DNA from: Pseudomonadota bacterium
GTDB taxonomy: Bacteria > Pseudomonadota > Gammaproteobacteria > Steroidobacterales > Steroidobacteraceae
Assembly: GCA_021785405.1 (NCBI GenBank)
Contig: JAJYFF010000023.1
Location: 1 to 41,579, forward strand
Direction of reading: 5' to 3'
Length of the DNA: 41,579 nucleotides
Every line of letters begins with the position of its first letter. The first letter of the stretch is position 1. The translations under genes and the position numbers were made by a program. Positions 18,760 through 27,458 of the stretch are shown piece after piece. Under the pieces are notes generated by a model. The model made no database searches and was not told where the DNA came from. It saw only the letters and a program-made list of their open reading frames with translations.

Positions 18760-20586
18760 ATGGTCCGGGCCATCGTGGTGCAACGACTCCGCAAGCGAAT
18801 TGGGACGCGTGCGTGCGTGGCGGGCTTCCTCGCGATCGCCGCCATCGCGAGCGCCACCATCGCGAGCGCCGCCGCCGGATCCGCCCCGGTCGGCGCCCCG
18901 GCCGACGGCGAATGGCCGATGCCGGCCGGCGACTACGCGGCGACACGCTACAGCCCGCTCGATCAAATCGACCCCGCGAACGCGCCGCGCCTGCATCCGG
19001 TGTGGAGTTTCTCGACCGGAGTGCTCGGCGGACACGAAGGCCAGCCGCTGGTGGTCGGCGACACGATGTTCGTGGTCACCCCGTGGCCGAACGTGCTCTA
19101 CGCGTTCGACTTGAGCCGCGCCGGCTATCCGCTGAAGTGGAAGTACCGGCCGAACGTGTCCCGCGCGGCGATCGGCGCCGCGTGCTGCGACGTGGTGAAC
19201 CGCGGTGCGGTCTACGCCGACGGCAAGATCATCTACAACCTCCTCGACGGCCACACCGTCGCAGTCGATGCGGCGACCGGCCATCTCGTCTGGGAAACGA
19301 AGATCGCGAGCGTCGCCGATGGCGAGACGGTGACGATGGCGCCGCTCGTGATCGGCAATCGCGTGATCGTCGGCGCGTCCGGCGGGGAGTTCGGGATCTA
19401 CGGTTGGATCAAGGGGCTCGACCTCGCGACCGGCCGCGTGGTCTGGACCGGCCACAACCTCGGCCCCGATGCCGGCATGCTGATCCGGGCGGGCGAGTTC
19501 CATCCGCCGTACGTGAGCGGAACGCAGTTGGGCTTGCGCAGCTGGGCGGGCGACAGCTGGAAGCACGGCGGAGCGCCGGTGTGGGGCTGGATTTCCTACG
19601 ACCCGAAGCGGGATCTCTTGTATTACGGCACCGGCAACGCCGGCCCGTACGACGCCGAGCAGCGCGCCGGCGACAACCGCTGGAGCAGCAGCGTACTCGC
19701 GCGCCGCCCCGAAGACGGCACGCTGGTCTGGGCCTATCAGTTCACGCCGCACGACAGCTGGGACTACGACGCGACCGGGGCGATGATCCTCGCGAACCTC
19801 ACGATCGGCGGCAAGCGGGTGCCGGCGTTGGTCCATTTCGACAAGAACGGCTTCGCGTACACCCTCGATCGGTCGACGGGGCGCGTGCTGGTCGCCAAGC
19901 CCTTCACGCACCTGACCTGGGCGAAATCGATCGACCTCGCGACCGGACGGCCGGTCATGAATCCCGCGATGCAGACCGGCGACACGAAAGGCGACGTGAA
20001 AGGCATTTGTCCGAGCCTCGAAGGCGGCGTGAGCCCGGCGTCGCCCGGCGCCTACTCGCCCCGAACGCACCTGTTCTATACGTCGACCAACAATTTCTGC
20101 ATGGACTACACCGTCCATCGAATCGCCTACATCAAGGGCACGCCCTACATGGGCGTATCGAGCCCGTACACCCCGGGCCCGGGCGGCTATCTCGGCGCGT
20201 TCATCGCCTGGGACGCGACGACCGGGCGCGTCGTGTGGAAGGACGAGGAGCCCTATCCGAGCTGGAGCGGCGCCCTCGTGACCGCGGGTAACGTCGCCTT
20301 CTACGGCACGCTCGACGGCTGGTTCAAGGCGGTCGACGCGCGCACCGGCAAGTTGTTGTACCGCTTCAAGGTGGGCTCCGGGGTCGTGGGGGCGCCGATC
20401 GCGTTCCGCGGCCCCGATGGACGGCAATACGTCGCGATCTACGCCGGTATCGGCGGCGACTGGGCGCTGCTCGCGGGCGACACCCTGTCCGCCGATCCGA
20501 CCGACCTGCGCGCGCCGAACCCCTTGGTGAACAACCTGGCGAGCCGCACCAGCCAGGGCGGCATGGTCTGGATCTTCGGGCTCTGA
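18760..20586 (+). CDS. PQQ-dependent alcohol dehydrogenase, predicted lanthanide-type
   Basis: A periplasmic quinoprotein of 608 residues that oxidises a primary alcohol (methanol, ethanol or similar) and passes electrons to a cytochrome c. A signal peptide covers about residues 1-38 (basic start, then Ala/Ile-rich core). The eight-blade propeller motifs are present, including the adjacent cysteine pair Cys142-Cys143 that contacts PQQ and the catalytic Asp335. Asp337, two residues further (WDYD), is the extra acidic ligand that marks lanthanide-dependent XoxF/ExaF/PedH enzymes; calcium enzymes have Ala or similar there. Start choice is uncertain: ATG 18760 has no clear ribosome site, and GTGs at 18775/18778 are possible. 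The next gene is its likely electron acceptor. PQQ synthesis genes are not in the window. Confidence 0.9.
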   Translation: MVRAIVVQRLRKRIGTRACVAGFLAIAAIASATIASAAAGSAPVGAPADGEWPMPAGDYAATRYSPLDQIDPANAPRLHPVWSFSTGVLGGHEGQPLVVGDTMFVVTPWPNVLYAFDLSRAGYPLKWKYRPNVSRAAIGAACCDVVNRGAVYADGKIIYNLLDGHTVAVDAATGHLVWETKIASVADGETVTMAPLVIGNRVIVGASGGEFGIYGWIKGLDLATGRVVWTGHNLGPDAGMLIRAGEFHPPYVSGTQLGLRSWAGDSWKHGGAPVWGWISYDPKRDLLYYGTGNAGPYDAEQRAGDNRWSSSVLARRPEDGTLVWAYQFTPHDSWDYDATGAMILANLTIGGKRVPALVHFDKNGFAYTLDRSTGRVLVAKPFTHLTWAKSIDLATGRPVMNPAMQTGDTKGDVKGICPSLEGGVSPASPGAYSPRTHLFYTSTNNFCMDYTVHRIAYIKGTPYMGVSSPYTPGPGGYLGAFIAWDATTGRVVWKDEEPYPSWSGALVTAGNVAFYGTLDGWFKAVDARTGKLLYRFKVGSGVVGAPIAFRGPDGRQYVAIYAGIGGDWALLAGDTLSADPTDLRAPNPLVNNLASRTSQGGMVWIFGL

Positions 20587-20590
20587 ACCG

Positions 20591-21088
20591 ATGCGACCGC
20601 ACCCCACGCAGTCCCGAAGAGCGAGTACGGCGCGGTGGGCGCCCCCGACGCTGCTGCTGGTACTCGCGGTCTCCGGGAGTCGCGGCGCGACGCCGACGCA
20701 CGCGCCGGTGATCGCGGCGCCGGGCGTCGCGAATCCAGCCCACATCGCAGCCGGCGGCCTGCCGCCGCCCGGTCCCGTGGTGCGCAACCCCTACCGCGGC
20801 GACGCCGCGGTCGCGCGCGCGGGTGCGAAGCTGTTCGTGTCGATGCACTGCTCCGATTGCCACGCGGATGCGGCCGCCGGCGCGGTGGGACCGAACCTCG
20901 GGGATGGCCGCTGGCGATACGGGGCCAGCGACGCGGCGGTGTTCCGCTCGATCTATTTCGGCCGCCCCAGAGGGATGCCCGCCTTCGGCGGCATGCTCGG
21001 CGCTCAAGGCGTGTGGGTGCTGGTCACGTACTTGCGATCCTTGCCCCCGCCGTCGGACCTCCCGACCGAGCGTTTCACGCGGCATTGA
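20591..21088 (+). CDS. Mono-haem c-type cytochrome, partner of the PQQ dehydrogenase
   Basis: A 165-residue exported cytochrome c. A signal peptide (about residues 1-32, LLLVLAVSGSRG) leads to a haem-binding motif Cys87-Ser-Asp-Cys90-His91, and Met129 in RGMPAFGGML is the likely second iron ligand. The fold is class I. It starts 4 bases after the dehydrogenase stop, so the two are co-translated, and it is the natural electron acceptor carrying electrons to a terminal oxidase. It is not close enough to XoxG/cytochrome cL to assign that name. A Pro/Ala-rich linker (about 33-65) precedes the haem domain. Confidence 0.88.
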   Translation: MRPHPTQSRRASTARWAPPTLLLVLAVSGSRGATPTHAPVIAAPGVANPAHIAAGGLPPPGPVVRNPYRGDAAVARAGAKLFVSMHCSDCHADAAAGAVGPNLGDGRWRYGASDAAVFRSIYFGRPRGMPAFGGMLGAQGVWVLVTYLRSLPPPSDLPTERFTRH

Positions 21089-21093
21089 ATGCC

Positions 21094-22758
21094 GTGACCG
21101 AGGCGCGCCCAGGAGCAGCCGCACCGGCGATCCGCGTGAATCGCCTCGCGATGGTCGTCGCCGCCTCGTCGGCGGGCACGGTGTTCGAGTGGTACGATTT
21201 CTTCATCTTCGGCTCGCTCGCCGCGATCATCGGCCGGCATTTCTTCGCCGGCGTCGGCGCATCCCAAGGCTACTTGCTCGCGCTGCTCACGTTCGCCGCG
21301 GGCTTCGCGGTACGGCCGATCGGCGCGATCGTGTTCGGCTGGTTCGGCGATCGCACCGGCCGCAAGCGCACGTTCCTCGTGACGATCAGCGTGATGGGAC
21401 TCGCGACCTTCCTGGTCGCGGTGCTGCCGGGACAGGCGACGATCGGTCCGGTCGCGCCGTTCGCACTGGTCGCGTTGCGGATGCTGCAAGGCTTCGCGAT
21501 CGGCGGCGAGTACGGCGGCGCGGCGATCTACGTCGCCGAGCACACGGTCGCCCGGCGACGCGGGTTGGCGACCAGTTGGATCCAGAGCGCCGCGGGCTTC
21601 GGGCTCGCGCTCGCGTTGGTCGTGATCCTCGTGGTGCGCAGCACGCTCGGCGAGCACGCGTTCGTCGCCTGGGGCTGGCGCGTGCCGTTCGCGGTCTCGC
21701 TGGTGTTGCTCGCGTTGTCGCTGTGGATCCGGTTGAAGCTCGAGGAATCACCGGCATTTCGCCGCATCGAGGCCGAGGGCGCCTTGAGCCGGGCGCCGCT
21801 CGCCGAGTCGTTCCTGCGCTGGCGGAACTTGCGACGCGTGCTCGTCGTGCTGTTCGCGATTCTCGCCGGACAAGGCGTCGTCTGGTACACGGCGCAGTTC
21901 TACACCCAGTTCTTCCTCGAACAAGTGTTGGCGGTCCCCGCGGCGACCGTGAATGGCCTGCTGCTCGTCGCGACGCTCGCGACGGCGCCTCTGTACCTCG
22001 CGTTCGGCTGGCTCTCGGATCGGATCGGACGCAAGCCCGTGATGCTGTTCGGGCTCGGGCTCGCCGCGGTCGGCTTCATCCCGGGGTTTCGCTGGATGGC
22101 GAGCGAGGCGAACCCGGACCTCGTGCGGGCGAGCGAGCGTGCACCGGTCGTCGTCGTCGCGCCGCCGGCCCAGTGCTCGCTGCAATTCGACCTGATCGGC
22201 ACCGGTCGGTCGGTCACCGGCTGCGATCTGGTGAAATCGGCGCTCGCGAATCGCGGGATCGCGTACACCAACCGCGCGGCACCGGCCGGTTCCGCCGCGA
22301 CGATCCGGATCGGCGGCGAGCCGGTCGCGAGTCTCACCGTCCGGGGCGCATCCGGGCCGGCGCTCGCGCAGCTGCAGGCGCAGTTCGACCGGCGGCTCGC
22401 CGCCGCGCTCGCCGCGGCCGGCTATCCACCGGCCGCCGCGCGCGCGCGCATCAACCTCGGCGCCACGCTGGCGGCGCTGATGCTGTTCCTGGTCGCGGCG
22501 ACCGCCCTGTACGGCCCGCAGGCCGCGATGCTCGTCGAGCTGTTTCCCGTACGGATTCGCTACACCGCGCTGTCGGTGCCGTATCACATCGGCGTCGGCT
22601 GGTTCGGCGGCTTCCTGCCGGCGACCGCGTTCGCGATCGTCGCGGCGACCGGCAACATCTACGCAGGGCTTTGGTACCCGGTCGGCGTCGCGGCACTCGG
22701 CTTCGTCGTCACGCTCTGGTTCCTCCCGGAGACCCTGAACAACGAAGCCGTCGATTGA
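21094..22758 (+). CDS. MFS transporter, MHS-type, with a large periplasmic insertion
   Basis: A metabolite:H+ symporter-like carrier of 554 residues. It has the family start GTVFEWYDFFIFG, the loop motifs GWFGDRTGRKRT (2-3) and GWLSDRIGRKPV (8-9), and ends FLPETLNN. Usual MHS proteins are about 430-450 residues. The extra length is a soluble segment at about residues 335-450, between TM9 and TM10, which topology places in the periplasm. It holds two cysteines 15 residues apart (PAQCSLQ, VTGCDLV) that could form a disulphide. Start is uncertain: GTG 21094 is only 5 bases after the cytochrome stop but has no ribosome site; ATG 21151 is an alternative. Likely substrate is a carboxylate or other small metabolite linked to the alcohol oxidation genes; not proven. 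Confidence 0.85.
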   Translation: MTEARPGAAAPAIRVNRLAMVVAASSAGTVFEWYDFFIFGSLAAIIGRHFFAGVGASQGYLLALLTFAAGFAVRPIGAIVFGWFGDRTGRKRTFLVTISVMGLATFLVAVLPGQATIGPVAPFALVALRMLQGFAIGGEYGGAAIYVAEHTVARRRGLATSWIQSAAGFGLALALVVILVVRSTLGEHAFVAWGWRVPFAVSLVLLALSLWIRLKLEESPAFRRIEAEGALSRAPLAESFLRWRNLRRVLVVLFAILAGQGVVWYTAQFYTQFFLEQVLAVPAATVNGLLLVATLATAPLYLAFGWLSDRIGRKPVMLFGLGLAAVGFIPGFRWMASEANPDLVRASERAPVVVVAPPAQCSLQFDLIGTGRSVTGCDLVKSALANRGIAYTNRAAPAGSAATIRIGGEPVASLTVRGASGPALAQLQAQFDRRLAAALAAAGYPPAAARARINLGATLAALMLFLVAATALYGPQAAMLVELFPVRIRYTALSVPYHIGVGWFGGFLPATAFAIVAATGNIYAGLWYPVGVAALGFVVTLWFLPETLNNEAVD

Positions 22759-22771
22759 GCCGCGCGGCTCA
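22756..22771. repeat. 16-bp perfect palindrome joining two convergent stop codons
   Basis: TGAGCCGCGCGGCTCA is exactly self-complementary. Its left TGA is the stop of the transporter gene and its right TCA is the stop (TGA on the other strand) of ugd. The convergent genes are thus only 10 bases apart. It may serve as a bidirectional transcript-end hairpin, but there is no T-run on either side. Confidence 0.75.
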
Positions 22772-24157
22772 GGCCGCCGGCAGATGCTGCCACGCGCGGC
22801 GGGCCGTGTCGGCGGCGTCCCGCGCGCCCGCGGGCCTCGCCGAGCGGCCGATTCCCTCGTAGCGAAAGCCGAGCGCCGCCATTTGTGCCGGATCGTAGAG
22901 ATTGCGTCCGTCGAATATGATCGGCTCGCGCAGCCGATCCTTGATGGCGCGGAAATCCGGGCTGCGAAACTCCTGCCACTCGGTCACGATCGCGAGCGCA
23001 TCGGCACCGGCGAGCGCCTGCACGGCGCTCGTGCAGAACGTCAGCTCCTCCCGGTCTCCATAGAGTCGGCGCGCCTCGTCCATCGCGACCGGATCATAGG
23101 CTCGCACGCGTGCGCCGGCCGCCCACAAAGCCTCGAGCAGGTCGCGGCTGGCGGCCTCGCGCATGTCGTCGGTATTCGGTTTGAACGCGAGCCCCCACAG
23201 CGCGATCGTCTTGCCGGCCAGGTCACCGAAATGCGCCTCGATCTTCTGGAAGAGCCGCTGCTTCTGCCGCTGGTTCACCGCCTCGACCGCGTCCAACAGG
23301 GCCATCGGGTAACCCGACTCCGCCGCGGAGCGGATCAGCGCCTTGACGTCCTTCGGAAAGCACGAGCCGCCGTACCCGGCGCCCGGATAGATGAACGAGT
23401 AGCCGATTCGCGGATCGGAGCCGATGCCGTGGCGGACGTGCTCGATGTCCGCCCCGACTCGCTCGGCCAGGTTCGCGAGTTCGTTCATGAAGCTGATCTT
23501 CGTTGCCAGCATCGCGTTCGCCGCGTACTTCGTGAGTTCCGCCGAGCGGACGTCCATCACCAGCATCCGATCGTGGTTGCGGGTGAACGGCTCGTAGAGC
23601 TGCCGCATCAGCCGCGCCGCGCGCTCGCTCTCGGTGCCGACGACGATGCGATCCGGTTTCATGAAATCGGCGATCGCGTCGCCTTCCTTGAGGAATTCGG
23701 GATTCGAGACCGTGTCGTGTTCGACCTCGACGCCCCGCGCGCGCAGCGCGGCCCGCAGCGCCCCGCGCACCTTGTCGGCGGTGCCGACCGGCACCGTCGA
23801 CTTCGTGATCACGACCTTGTATTCGCGCATGTGCTCGCCGATCGTGCGCGCGACCGCGAGCACGTGTCGAAGATCCGCCGAGCCGTCCTCGTCGGGCGGC
23901 GTCCCGACCGCGATCAACTGGAACAGTCCGTGCGCGACGCCGGCCGCGGCGTCCAGCGTGAACGACAGGCGACCCGCCGCGACGTTGCGCTCGACGACCG
24001 CGTCGAGCCCGGGCTCGTGGATCGGAACCTCCGCGCGTTGCAGCCTCTCGATCTTGCGCGCGTCGACGTCGACGCAGAGCACGACGTTGCCGGCGTCGGC
24101 GAGACAAGCCGCGGTCACGAGACCGACGTATCCAGAACCGAAAATCGTTACTTTCAT
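22769..24157 (-). CDS. ugd: UDP-glucose 6-dehydrogenase
   Basis: Oxidises UDP-glucose to UDP-glucuronate with two NAD+, supplying acidic sugars for surface polysaccharide. The 462-residue protein has the Rossmann motif [59 protein letters not shown], the catalytic cysteine loop [13 protein letters not shown], and [16 protein letters not shown]. Length and motifs match the bacterial UDP-glucose/GDP-mannose dehydrogenase family; the UDP-glucose form is the usual one with these motifs. The start overlaps the preceding phosphatase stop by ATGA. AGGA lies about six bases upstream. It is the last gene of the seven-gene glycan set. Confidence 0.95.
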   Translation of the reverse strand: MKVTIFGSGYVGLVTAACLADAGNVVLCVDVDARKIERLQRAEVPIHEPGLDAVVERNVAAGRLSFTLDAAAGVAHGLFQLIAVGTPPDEDGSADLRHVLAVARTIGEHMREYKVVITKSTVPVGTADKVRGALRAALRARGVEVEHDTVSNPEFLKEGDAIADFMKPDRIVVGTESERAARLMRQLYEPFTRNHDRMLVMDVRSAELTKYAANAMLATKISFMNELANLAERVGADIEHVRHGIGSDPRIGYSFIYPGAGYGGSCFPKDVKALIRSAAESGYPMALLDAVEAVNQRQKQRLFQKIEAHFGDLAGKTIALWGLAFKPNTDDMREAASRDLLEALWAAGARVRAYDPVAMDEARRLYGDREELTFCTSAVQALAGADALAIVTEWQEFRSPDFRAIKDRLREPIIFDGRNLYDPAQMAALGFRYEGIGRSARPAGARDAADTARRAWQHLPAA

Positions 24158-24771
24158 GGCATGTCCTGTGGTGGCGGAGACGAATGGTGTGGCGCGAGCC
24201 CCTCGGTCGCGTTCCAGCGGAATTCCTGGGCGGTCCCGGTCGCGACCGGGACTTCGCGAAACTGCGCGAGCGGTCGGCGTTCCGCGAGCAATCGCGCGAG
24301 ACGGATCGGACCGGCATGCGATACCGCGACCACGCCACGGACGAGTTCCTCGCCCCGCCAAGGCGGCGTGCGCAGGAAGTCCCGCACCCGCTCCTCGGCG
24401 TCGCGCAAGGATTCGCCGCCGGGGAATCGCGTCGACTGCGGCGCTCGCTTCCACGCGCGCAGCGCCGCCGGCCAGCGCGCGCGGATCTCGTCCTGGGTGA
24501 GCCCTTCCCAGTCGCCGAACGCGATCTCGACGAGACGGTCGTCGACCACGCTGCGCACACCGCCGAGCGCCGCCGCGATCACTTCGGCGGTATCGATCGC
24601 GCGGCGCAGCGGGCTCGTGACCACGAGGTCGACGTCGCTGCCGCGCAAGGCCTCGGCGATCCGGCGAGCCTCGCCCGCGCCCGCTTCGCCGACCGGCGTA
24701 TCGGTGCGCCCCTGGTATCGGCCATCGAGGTTCCAGGCGGTCGGCGCATGTCGGACGAACAGCAAACGCAT
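24154..24771 (-). CDS. Histidine phosphatase family protein
   Basis: A 205-residue histidine phosphatase (phosphoglycerate mutase-like). The N-terminal phospho-acceptor motif is [33 protein letters not shown], the proton donor region [11 protein letters not shown] and the second histidine in [11 protein letters not shown] follow. The family includes sugar phosphatases and alpha-ribazole phosphatase. Placement between an outer-membrane-type protein and ugd in a glycan set suggests a sugar-phosphate or lipid-linked-sugar phosphatase, but this is inference. It has no signal peptide, so it acts in the cytoplasm. The gene overlaps ugd by ATGA and follows the preceding gene by 24 bases. No clear ribosome site. 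Confidence 0.85.
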   Translation of the reverse strand: MRLLFVRHAPTAWNLDGRYQGRTDTPVGEAGAGEARRIAEALRGSDVDLVVTSPLRRAIDTAEVIAAALGGVRSVVDDRLVEIAFGDWEGLTQDEIRARWPAALRAWKRAPQSTRFPGGESLRDAEERVRDFLRTPPWRGEELVRGVVAVSHAGPIRLARLLAERRPLAQFREVPVATGTAQEFRWNATEGLAPHHSSPPPQDMP

Positions 24772-24795
24772 CGCGGCGGCTCGGGTGATCGGCGG

Positions 24796-25641
24796 TCAGT
24801 AGTCGTACGAGAAGCCGACGGTGATCCGCCGGCCGGCGTGGACCGCTTGGCCGGACACGTCCTTCTCGAATTCCAAGTACGGCTTGAAGCGCGGGGTGAC
24901 CCGGAGTTTCACGCGCAGGCCCGGACGCAGCACGTTGTACGGCTCGCCGGCGTCGACGACCGGCAGCGGCTTGGCGCTCATCACCGTACGAACGTAGAAC
25001 ACCGTTGCGCCGACGTCGACGTACCGCGACAGACGGTAGCTCGCGTCGACGTCGACGCGCATCTGCGTCGCCGCCCCGTCGACGAACACGCGGGAGCCGG
25101 CTTCGACCGTCGCCCGCCAGCCCCGGTTCGCGAACCCGAACTGCAGGTCCGGCTCGATCGCGGTCCGACCGACGCCGAGCGGCGGGTTCGTGCCGGGCGC
25201 ACCCGTCGGTGCGACGACGTTCAGCGTGATCGAGTCCGCGAAGTGGGATCCTTGCTGCAGACCGAGATTCAGGCCGATTTCCTGATCCTCGAGGCCGGTT
25301 GCCGATTCGACGATGCGCCGACCGTGTTTGCTGCGGATCTTCTCGATGCGGCCCGCGCGCAGATCGTATTCGATCGCCAGGCGGTGCCCGATTCCCTGCG
25401 TCCCGGTGATCCGCAACATCGTGTAGCGCTCGTCGCTCGCCGGCAGCGTCGTGGCGCCGTAACGATCCGTCGGAAAGACGCTCGTCGCATCGTATTCACG
25501 GATGGCGGGCTCGATACTGCCGTCGCCCGCGGCCGGAATCCAAGGATCGGCGCGCGCGGCGGTCGGCAGGCTCAACAGCGCGAGGACCGCCGCGCCGAAG
25601 CCGACCGGCCACGGCGCCCGCGCGCGCTGGACGGCACTCAT
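24796..25641 (-). CDS. Predicted outer-membrane beta-barrel protein
   Basis: A 281-residue secreted protein of no family I recognise. A signal peptide occupies about residues 1-32, with cleavage after TAARA. The mature part (about 250 residues) shows alternating hydrophobic/polar strands such as [20 protein letters not shown] and [20 protein letters not shown], conserved-looking turns, and an aromatic C-terminal end GFSYDY, as in outer-membrane barrels. It overlaps the ABC exporter gene by ATGA, so it is likely translated with it, and could be its outer-membrane partner or an export pore. No similarity to TolC or Wza is seen. Confidence 0.7.
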   Translation of the reverse strand: MSAVQRARAPWPVGFGAAVLALLSLPTAARADPWIPAAGDGSIEPAIREYDATSVFPTDRYGATTLPASDERYTMLRITGTQGIGHRLAIEYDLRAGRIEKIRSKHGRRIVESATGLEDQEIGLNLGLQQGSHFADSITLNVVAPTGAPGTNPPLGVGRTAIEPDLQFGFANRGWRATVEAGSRVFVDGAATQMRVDVDASYRLSRYVDVGATVFYVRTVMSAKPLPVVDAGEPYNVLRPGLRVKLRVTPRFKPYLEFEKDVSGQAVHAGRRITVGFSYDY

Positions 25642-27458
25642 GACGCCCCAACCAGGCGCAAGGGGGCCGGCGGCGCCGGCAGGCCGTTCGCCCGCCACAA
25701 CTCGGCGTAGAGCCCCCCCTCGAGCAGCAACTGTCCGTGGGTGCCGCGCTGGACGATGCGACCGCGATCGAGGACGAGGATCAGGTCGGCATCGACGATC
25801 GTCGCGAGCCGATGGGCGATCAACAAGGCCGCTCGGTCTTGCGCGAGCCGCCGGAGCGCCCGCATCAAGCGTTGCTCCGTGACGCCGTCGACGCTGCTGC
25901 TCGGCTCGTCGAGGATCACGACCGCGGCCTCGCTCAGCATCGCCCGGGCGACCGCGATGCACTGGCGCTGCCCGCCCGAGAGCGTCGATCCCCGCTCGCC
26001 GACGATCAGATCGTAGCCGCCCGGCAGGCTCGAGATCACGTCGTCGACGCCGGCGGTGATCGCCGCTTCGATCGCGTCACGGCGCGTCGCGCCGTCGCGG
26101 CCGTACGCGATGTTCGCCCAGACGGTCGCGTGGAACAGCTGCGGATCCTGGGGCACGAGCGCGATCCGCGATCGCAGGTACCGCAGGCCCAGTCGCCGCA
26201 GATCGCGGCCATCGAGCTTGACCTGCCCGAAATCCGGATCGTTGAAGCGCGCGATCAGGCTCGCGATCGTCGACTTGCCGGAACCGGTCGCACCGACCAA
26301 GGCGACGGTCCGGCCGCGGTGGAGTTCGAACGATACGTCCCGCACGACGGCCGCGTCCGCACCGTAGCCGAACGACACCCGGTGCAGCTCCACGTGGCCC
26401 GCGCAATGCGTGGGCACGACCGCATCCGGCGCGTCCGCGATCGACGGCGTCAGCGCCCGATATTCCTCGATGCGCTCGAGCGCCACCGCGGCGCGCCCGA
26501 ACACGCGGCCGGCCTTCGCCATTTGTCGAGCCGGCGTCGCGATCGCCCGCAGGTACGCCAGGAACACGAGCAAGTCGCCCGGCGTGAGCGCGCCGTGGAT
26601 CACCAAGGTGGCGCCGTACCACGCGATCACGCCGGTGGCGATCGCGATCGCCAGGTTCATCGCCGGCGCGAAGGCCGCCTGCAGTCGGTTCGCGCGCAGC
26701 GCGGCCCCGAGGACCGTTGCCGCGCGCTCGTCGAATCGCCGATCCTCGTGATCCTCGCGCGCGAACGCCTGCACCAACTGGACGTTGGCGAGTACTTCCT
26801 GCGTGGCGCCGCTCTGCTCGCCCTCCGCCTTGCGCGTCCGGCGTGCCGCCGCCTTGATCTCGGTCGCGAAGTGCCGCGCGATCCACACCAGCACCGGCGC
26901 GACCGCGAGCGTCAGCAGACCGTAGCGCCAGTTCATCACCAGCATCACCGCGAGAATGCCGGTGATCGTCAACACGTGCGGCAGCAGGTCGACGCCGAGC
27001 GCGGCGACGAAATCCTGCAGCGCGTTCACGTCGCCCCCGAGTCGGGAGGCGAGCTCGCCGCTCAGGTGGCTGCGATGGAATCCGAGCGACAGCCGTTGCA
27101 GGTGAGCGAAGAATTCCCGACGGATCGAGAAGCCGATGCGCTGCGCCGCATCCAGGAGCCAGCGATTGCCGAGATAGGCGAGGCCTGCGTCGACCAGACC
27201 GAGCACGAGCATCGCGACGCCGAGCGAGTGCAGCAGCAGCAGCCGGTGCATCGCGGGATCCGGCAGTACCGTCGCCGCCCAGCCGCCGAGCGGCTTGCGG
27301 AATATCACGTTGTCGACGATGAACTTGAGCGGCCAAGGCAACAACAGCAGGACCGCCGCCCGCAGCGACATCGCGGTCGCGCCGAGCACGAGTCGAGTCT
27401 TCTCCCGGCGCAGGTGCGCGGCGAGCCAGCGCCGGCGGTCGGAACGACGATCGTTCAT
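25638..27458 (-). CDS. ABC exporter, MsbA-like (fused TMD and NBD)
   Basis: A half-size ABC exporter of 606 residues that should work as a homodimer flipping a lipid-linked or amphipathic substrate across the inner membrane. About six membrane segments occupy residues 20-310. The nucleotide-binding domain begins near 360: Walker A GATGSGKST (about 393), Q-loop LVPQDPQLF, signature LSGGQRQ (about 490), Walker B VVILDEPSSSVD, and H-loop AHRL. All are intact. Flanked by glycosyltransferases and a barrel protein, it most probably exports a glycolipid or oligosaccharide. Similar half-transporters also export peptides or drugs, so substrate is open. Both ends overlap neighbours by ATGA. Confidence 0.92.
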   Translation of the reverse strand: MNDRRSDRRRWLAAHLRREKTRLVLGATAMSLRAAVLLLLPWPLKFIVDNVIFRKPLGGWAATVLPDPAMHRLLLLHSLGVAMLVLGLVDAGLAYLGNRWLLDAAQRIGFSIRREFFAHLQRLSLGFHRSHLSGELASRLGGDVNALQDFVAALGVDLLPHVLTITGILAVMLVMNWRYGLLTLAVAPVLVWIARHFATEIKAAARRTRKAEGEQSGATQEVLANVQLVQAFAREDHEDRRFDERAATVLGAALRANRLQAAFAPAMNLAIAIATGVIAWYGATLVIHGALTPGDLLVFLAYLRAIATPARQMAKAGRVFGRAAVALERIEEYRALTPSIADAPDAVVPTHCAGHVELHRVSFGYGADAAVVRDVSFELHRGRTVALVGATGSGKSTIASLIARFNDPDFGQVKLDGRDLRRLGLRYLRSRIALVPQDPQLFHATVWANIAYGRDGATRRDAIEAAITAGVDDVISSLPGGYDLIVGERGSTLSGGQRQCIAVARAMLSEAAVVILDEPSSSVDGVTEQRLMRALRRLAQDRAALLIAHRLATIVDADLILVLDRGRIVQRGTHGQLLLEGGLYAELWRANGLPAPPAPLRLVGAS

